Below are positions 33,728 through 35,478 of a DNA stretch of 35,478 bases, piece by piece. The DNA is from Acidithrix ferrooxidans (lineage in GTDB: Bacteria; Actinomycetota; Acidimicrobiia; Acidimicrobiales; Acidimicrobiaceae), in NCBI RefSeq assembly GCF_000949295.1, contig NZ_JXYS01000036.1, positions 1-35,478 on the forward strand, in the 5' to 3' direction. Within the stretch, counting starts at the first letter, position 1; each line of letters begins with the position of its first letter. Under the pieces are notes generated by a model. The model saw only the letters and a program-made list of their open reading frames with translations. It searched no databases and was not told the origin of the DNA. A program made the translations under genes and the position numbers.

Positions 33728-35068
33728 ATGCAAGCATCTACTAGTGCTTTAGAGTGTTTGATAGTCACCTTTGACGATTCGAACGCAGTTTCCAACAGTG
33801 GGTTAATACTCCCTATCACCCTTGCTGAGAGACTTGGCCTTAGGGATCTCTTTGATTCTCACATTGACCTAGAGGATCGTCCTGGACGAGCAAATGTTGG
33901 CAGAAAAGCTATGGCTATCGTCGCATCTATCTTGGCCGGTGGTGATTGCATTGATGACACTGCAATCCTTGAAAGCCCAAATGCGCAAGTTATCCTTGGT
34001 CAGATAATGCCAGCACCATCCACTCTTGGTGTCTTCTTGCGTAGTTTTGAGACCAGTGACATCGCAGATGTTGAACGAGTTGCAGCTTTGTTGCTAGAAC
34101 GAGCCTGGCTAGCTGGAGCAGGTCCAGGTGATGAGCCGCTCACCATTGATGTTGATTCCACGATATGTCAGGTATATGGAAACAAAAAAGAAGGAGCTGG
34201 ATTTGGTTATACCAAAGTAAGGGGGTATCACCCACACCTAGCAGCTGTTGGCAAGACAGGTGACATTCTTGGAATAGTGACTCGTGAAGGCAATGCCAAT
34301 ACCGCTCGTGGTGCCGGAGAGTTTGTAACTCAGGTAATCAACAATGCCAGAGCCGCTGGAGCAACTGGTGAAATAACCATGCGTTTTGACTCTGGGTTCT
34401 ACTCAAGAGCCGTTAGAGACGCAGCTAGTGCGGGTGATGTTCGCATTTGCATTACAACACGGATGTCCAAGAGACTAAAAGGTATCATCTCCGATATCCA
34501 AGAGGATGCCTGGACTTCAATTCCCTACTGGCTTGAAGGTGGAGCTGATGTAGCAGAAGTGAAATATCGCGCATTTGCAAGAGATAGACAAGACGTTCGT
34601 CTTATCGTAGGAAGAACAAAGCCTACTCCAGGGTCTCAGCTGGCACTATTTAGTGACTATGACTATCACGCATTTATTACCGATCGACAAGGCGAAACGC
34701 TTTTCCTTGAGGCTGATCACCGAGCACATGCCCAGATCGAACTAGTCATCAAGGATCTCAAAGGAGGTTCTAGATGGAATCATGTTCCATCTAGATACAT
34801 GAACGCTAATGCCGTTTGGTTGGCTCTGGTCTGGTTAGCCATTGGTGCAATTGCACACAACCTGGCACGGTTCACTGCACGAATAGGCGCTATTACAGAA
34901 ACTGTTATCACCACACCAAAGCTTCGACGGTGTTACTTTCAGATCGCAGGACATATCACTCGTTCAGCTAGAAAAGTAATACTGCATCTTGAAGAACACT
35001 GGCACTATAAGGATAAGTTCTTAGAGGCTCTTGATCGGATCAGAAAGTTTGAGATCGCCATCACCTGA
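33728..35068 (+). CDS. IS1380-family transposase
   Basis: 446 residues from ATG 33728 with GGAG 10 bases upstream. The DDE residues can be placed: the first Asp in LTIDVDSTICQVYG, the second in MRFDSGFYSR, and the Glu in HRAHAQIELVIKDLKGGS, whose spacing is that of the IS4/IS1380-type catalytic domain (Y/H-x-R...E-x6-K). The N-terminus (LPITLAERLGLRDLFDSHID) and AILGQIMPAPSTLGVFLRSF-like segment follow IS1380 members. No frameshift or stop is present; length is normal. It catalyses cut-and-paste movement of the surrounding element. The gene runs toward the right end with a ~260-bp untranslated tail, in which TGAGATT/AATCTCA (35149-35166) is a small hairpin. Confidence 0.9.
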   Translation: MQASTSALECLIVTFDDSNAVSNSGLILPITLAERLGLRDLFDSHIDLEDRPGRANVGRKAMAIVASILAGGDCIDDTAILESPNAQVILGQIMPAPSTLGVFLRSFETSDIADVERVAALLLERAWLAGAGPGDEPLTIDVDSTICQVYGNKKEGAGFGYTKVRGYHPHLAAVGKTGDILGIVTREGNANTARGAGEFVTQVINNARAAGATGEITMRFDSGFYSRAVRDAASAGDVRICITTRMSKRLKGIISDIQEDAWTSIPYWLEGGADVAEVKYRAFARDRQDVRLIVGRTKPTPGSQLALFSDYDYHAFITDRQGETLFLEADHRAHAQIELVIKDLKGGSRWNHVPSRYMNANAVWLALVWLAIGAIAHNLARFTARIGAITETVITTPKLRRCYFQIAGHITRSARKVILHLEEHWHYKDKFLEALDRIRKFEIAIT

Positions 35069-35377
35069 ACATCTGGTTACCTAACACACTGAATATTACT
35101 TGAAGGAACTGCTCTAGAAGACAAGGGATTAGGTCACTATACCCAAAATGAGATTTCACAATCTCAAAAATGACCAAACAGGCTCAACCACAAAGGGAAT
35201 AGGTCATATTTGGCTCTCTGAAACCAGATTTAAGCCATAGACCCTCCGTCAAACCTAAATCAGTTCCGAAAAACCGACTCAGAGTCACACCGAAGGGCTC
35301 AAGCTGGTCCATTTCTGTGGATTCAGGCTTAGGGTAATGGCCTATCAAAAGAGTTGCACTTATTATTAATTGGCTTA

Positions 35378-35419
35378 AGCGGCTAGCGGCTAGCGGCTAG
35401 CCGCTAGCCGCTAGCCGCT
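35378..35419. repeat. 42-bp perfect palindrome built of 7-bp units
   Basis: Three direct GCGGCTA units are followed by three in inverted form (GCCGCTA), centred on CTAG at 35397-35400, with no unpaired base. It would extrude as a cruciform or form an RNA hairpin; AAGCTTTT follows on the plus strand. It lies 50 bases right of the IS. Confidence 0.95.
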
Positions 35420-35478
35420 AGCAAGCTTTTCGAATAAAGAGATGATCGAACGTTCAATCATAGCAAGGCTTTCGTCGA

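Larger units (their letters stand above)
33608..35327 (+). mobile_element. Complete IS1380-family insertion sequence with inverted ends and target duplication
   Basis: 1,720 bp. The left end CCTGGATCCACCGAAAA and the right end (complement CCTGAATCCACAGAAAT) are inverted repeats matching at 14 of 17 positions. The 5-bp word CTTAG lies immediately outside both ends (33603-33607 and 35328-35332), as a target duplication. A single transposase gene fills the interior. Size, CC start and short duplication fit IS1380. The intact ends, intact gene and exact duplication indicate a recent, probably functional insertion. Confidence 0.85.

Overview
The window reads like an actinobacterial chromosome of fairly low GC (by eye about 45-50%), possibly of the class Acidimicrobiia. 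The evidence is a mycobacterial-type (Rv0338c-like) iron-sulfur reductase tail, a DUF4232 lipoprotein, an LLM-class F420-type oxidoreductase, frequent GTG/TTG starts and a possibly leaderless promoter. The taxonomic placement is inference.

Layout. (1) 1-13233, chromosomal backbone with long gaps: tail of a CCG-domain Fe-S oxidoreductase, DUF4232 lipoprotein, a nucleotide-sugar dehydrogenase lacking the catalytic Cys motif, a GC-rich class III CoA-transferase divergent from an SDR, a decayed IS21 transposase, an EAL-domain c-di-GMP phosphodiesterase and a nine-copy 15-bp minisatellite. (2) 13234-26830, an accessory island bounded by tRNA-Gly(CCC) on the left and an intact CAU-anticodon tRNA (Met or Ile2) on the right. 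It holds a broken and an intact DUF4143-type ATPase, an AbiEi fragment, two complete hipBA modules on opposite strands, an abiEi-abiEii pair whose toxin has an amber stop 38 codons early, a broken SLOG/DUF2493 gene, a broken DnaQ-like exonuclease and IS3 remnants. Three detached 3' halves of the CAU tRNA lie inside it, each followed within about 10-12 bases by a copy of one 130-150 bp repeat module; two further module copies lack a tRNA piece. A ~180 bp flank of the tRNA is also duplicated. This looks like several small integrations stacked on one tRNA gene, each bringing a toxin-antitoxin or defence-like cassette. No integrase gene is visible. (3) 26831-35478, backbone again: a two-component system broken by frameshifts, pxpA and a pxpB-pxpC fusion (5-oxoprolinase), an LLM oxidoreductase convergent with them, and a complete IS1380-like insertion with inverted ends and a 5-bp target duplication, followed by a 42-bp perfect palindrome.

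How the parts work together. The island is the unusual part: TA-type gene pairs, each with its own repeat-rich or dyad promoter, separated by recurring tRNA/att-like repeats. The pxp genes form a translationally overlapped operon. Most frameshifts in the broken genes fall at homopolymer runs, so sequencing error must be excluded before they are called pseudogenes.
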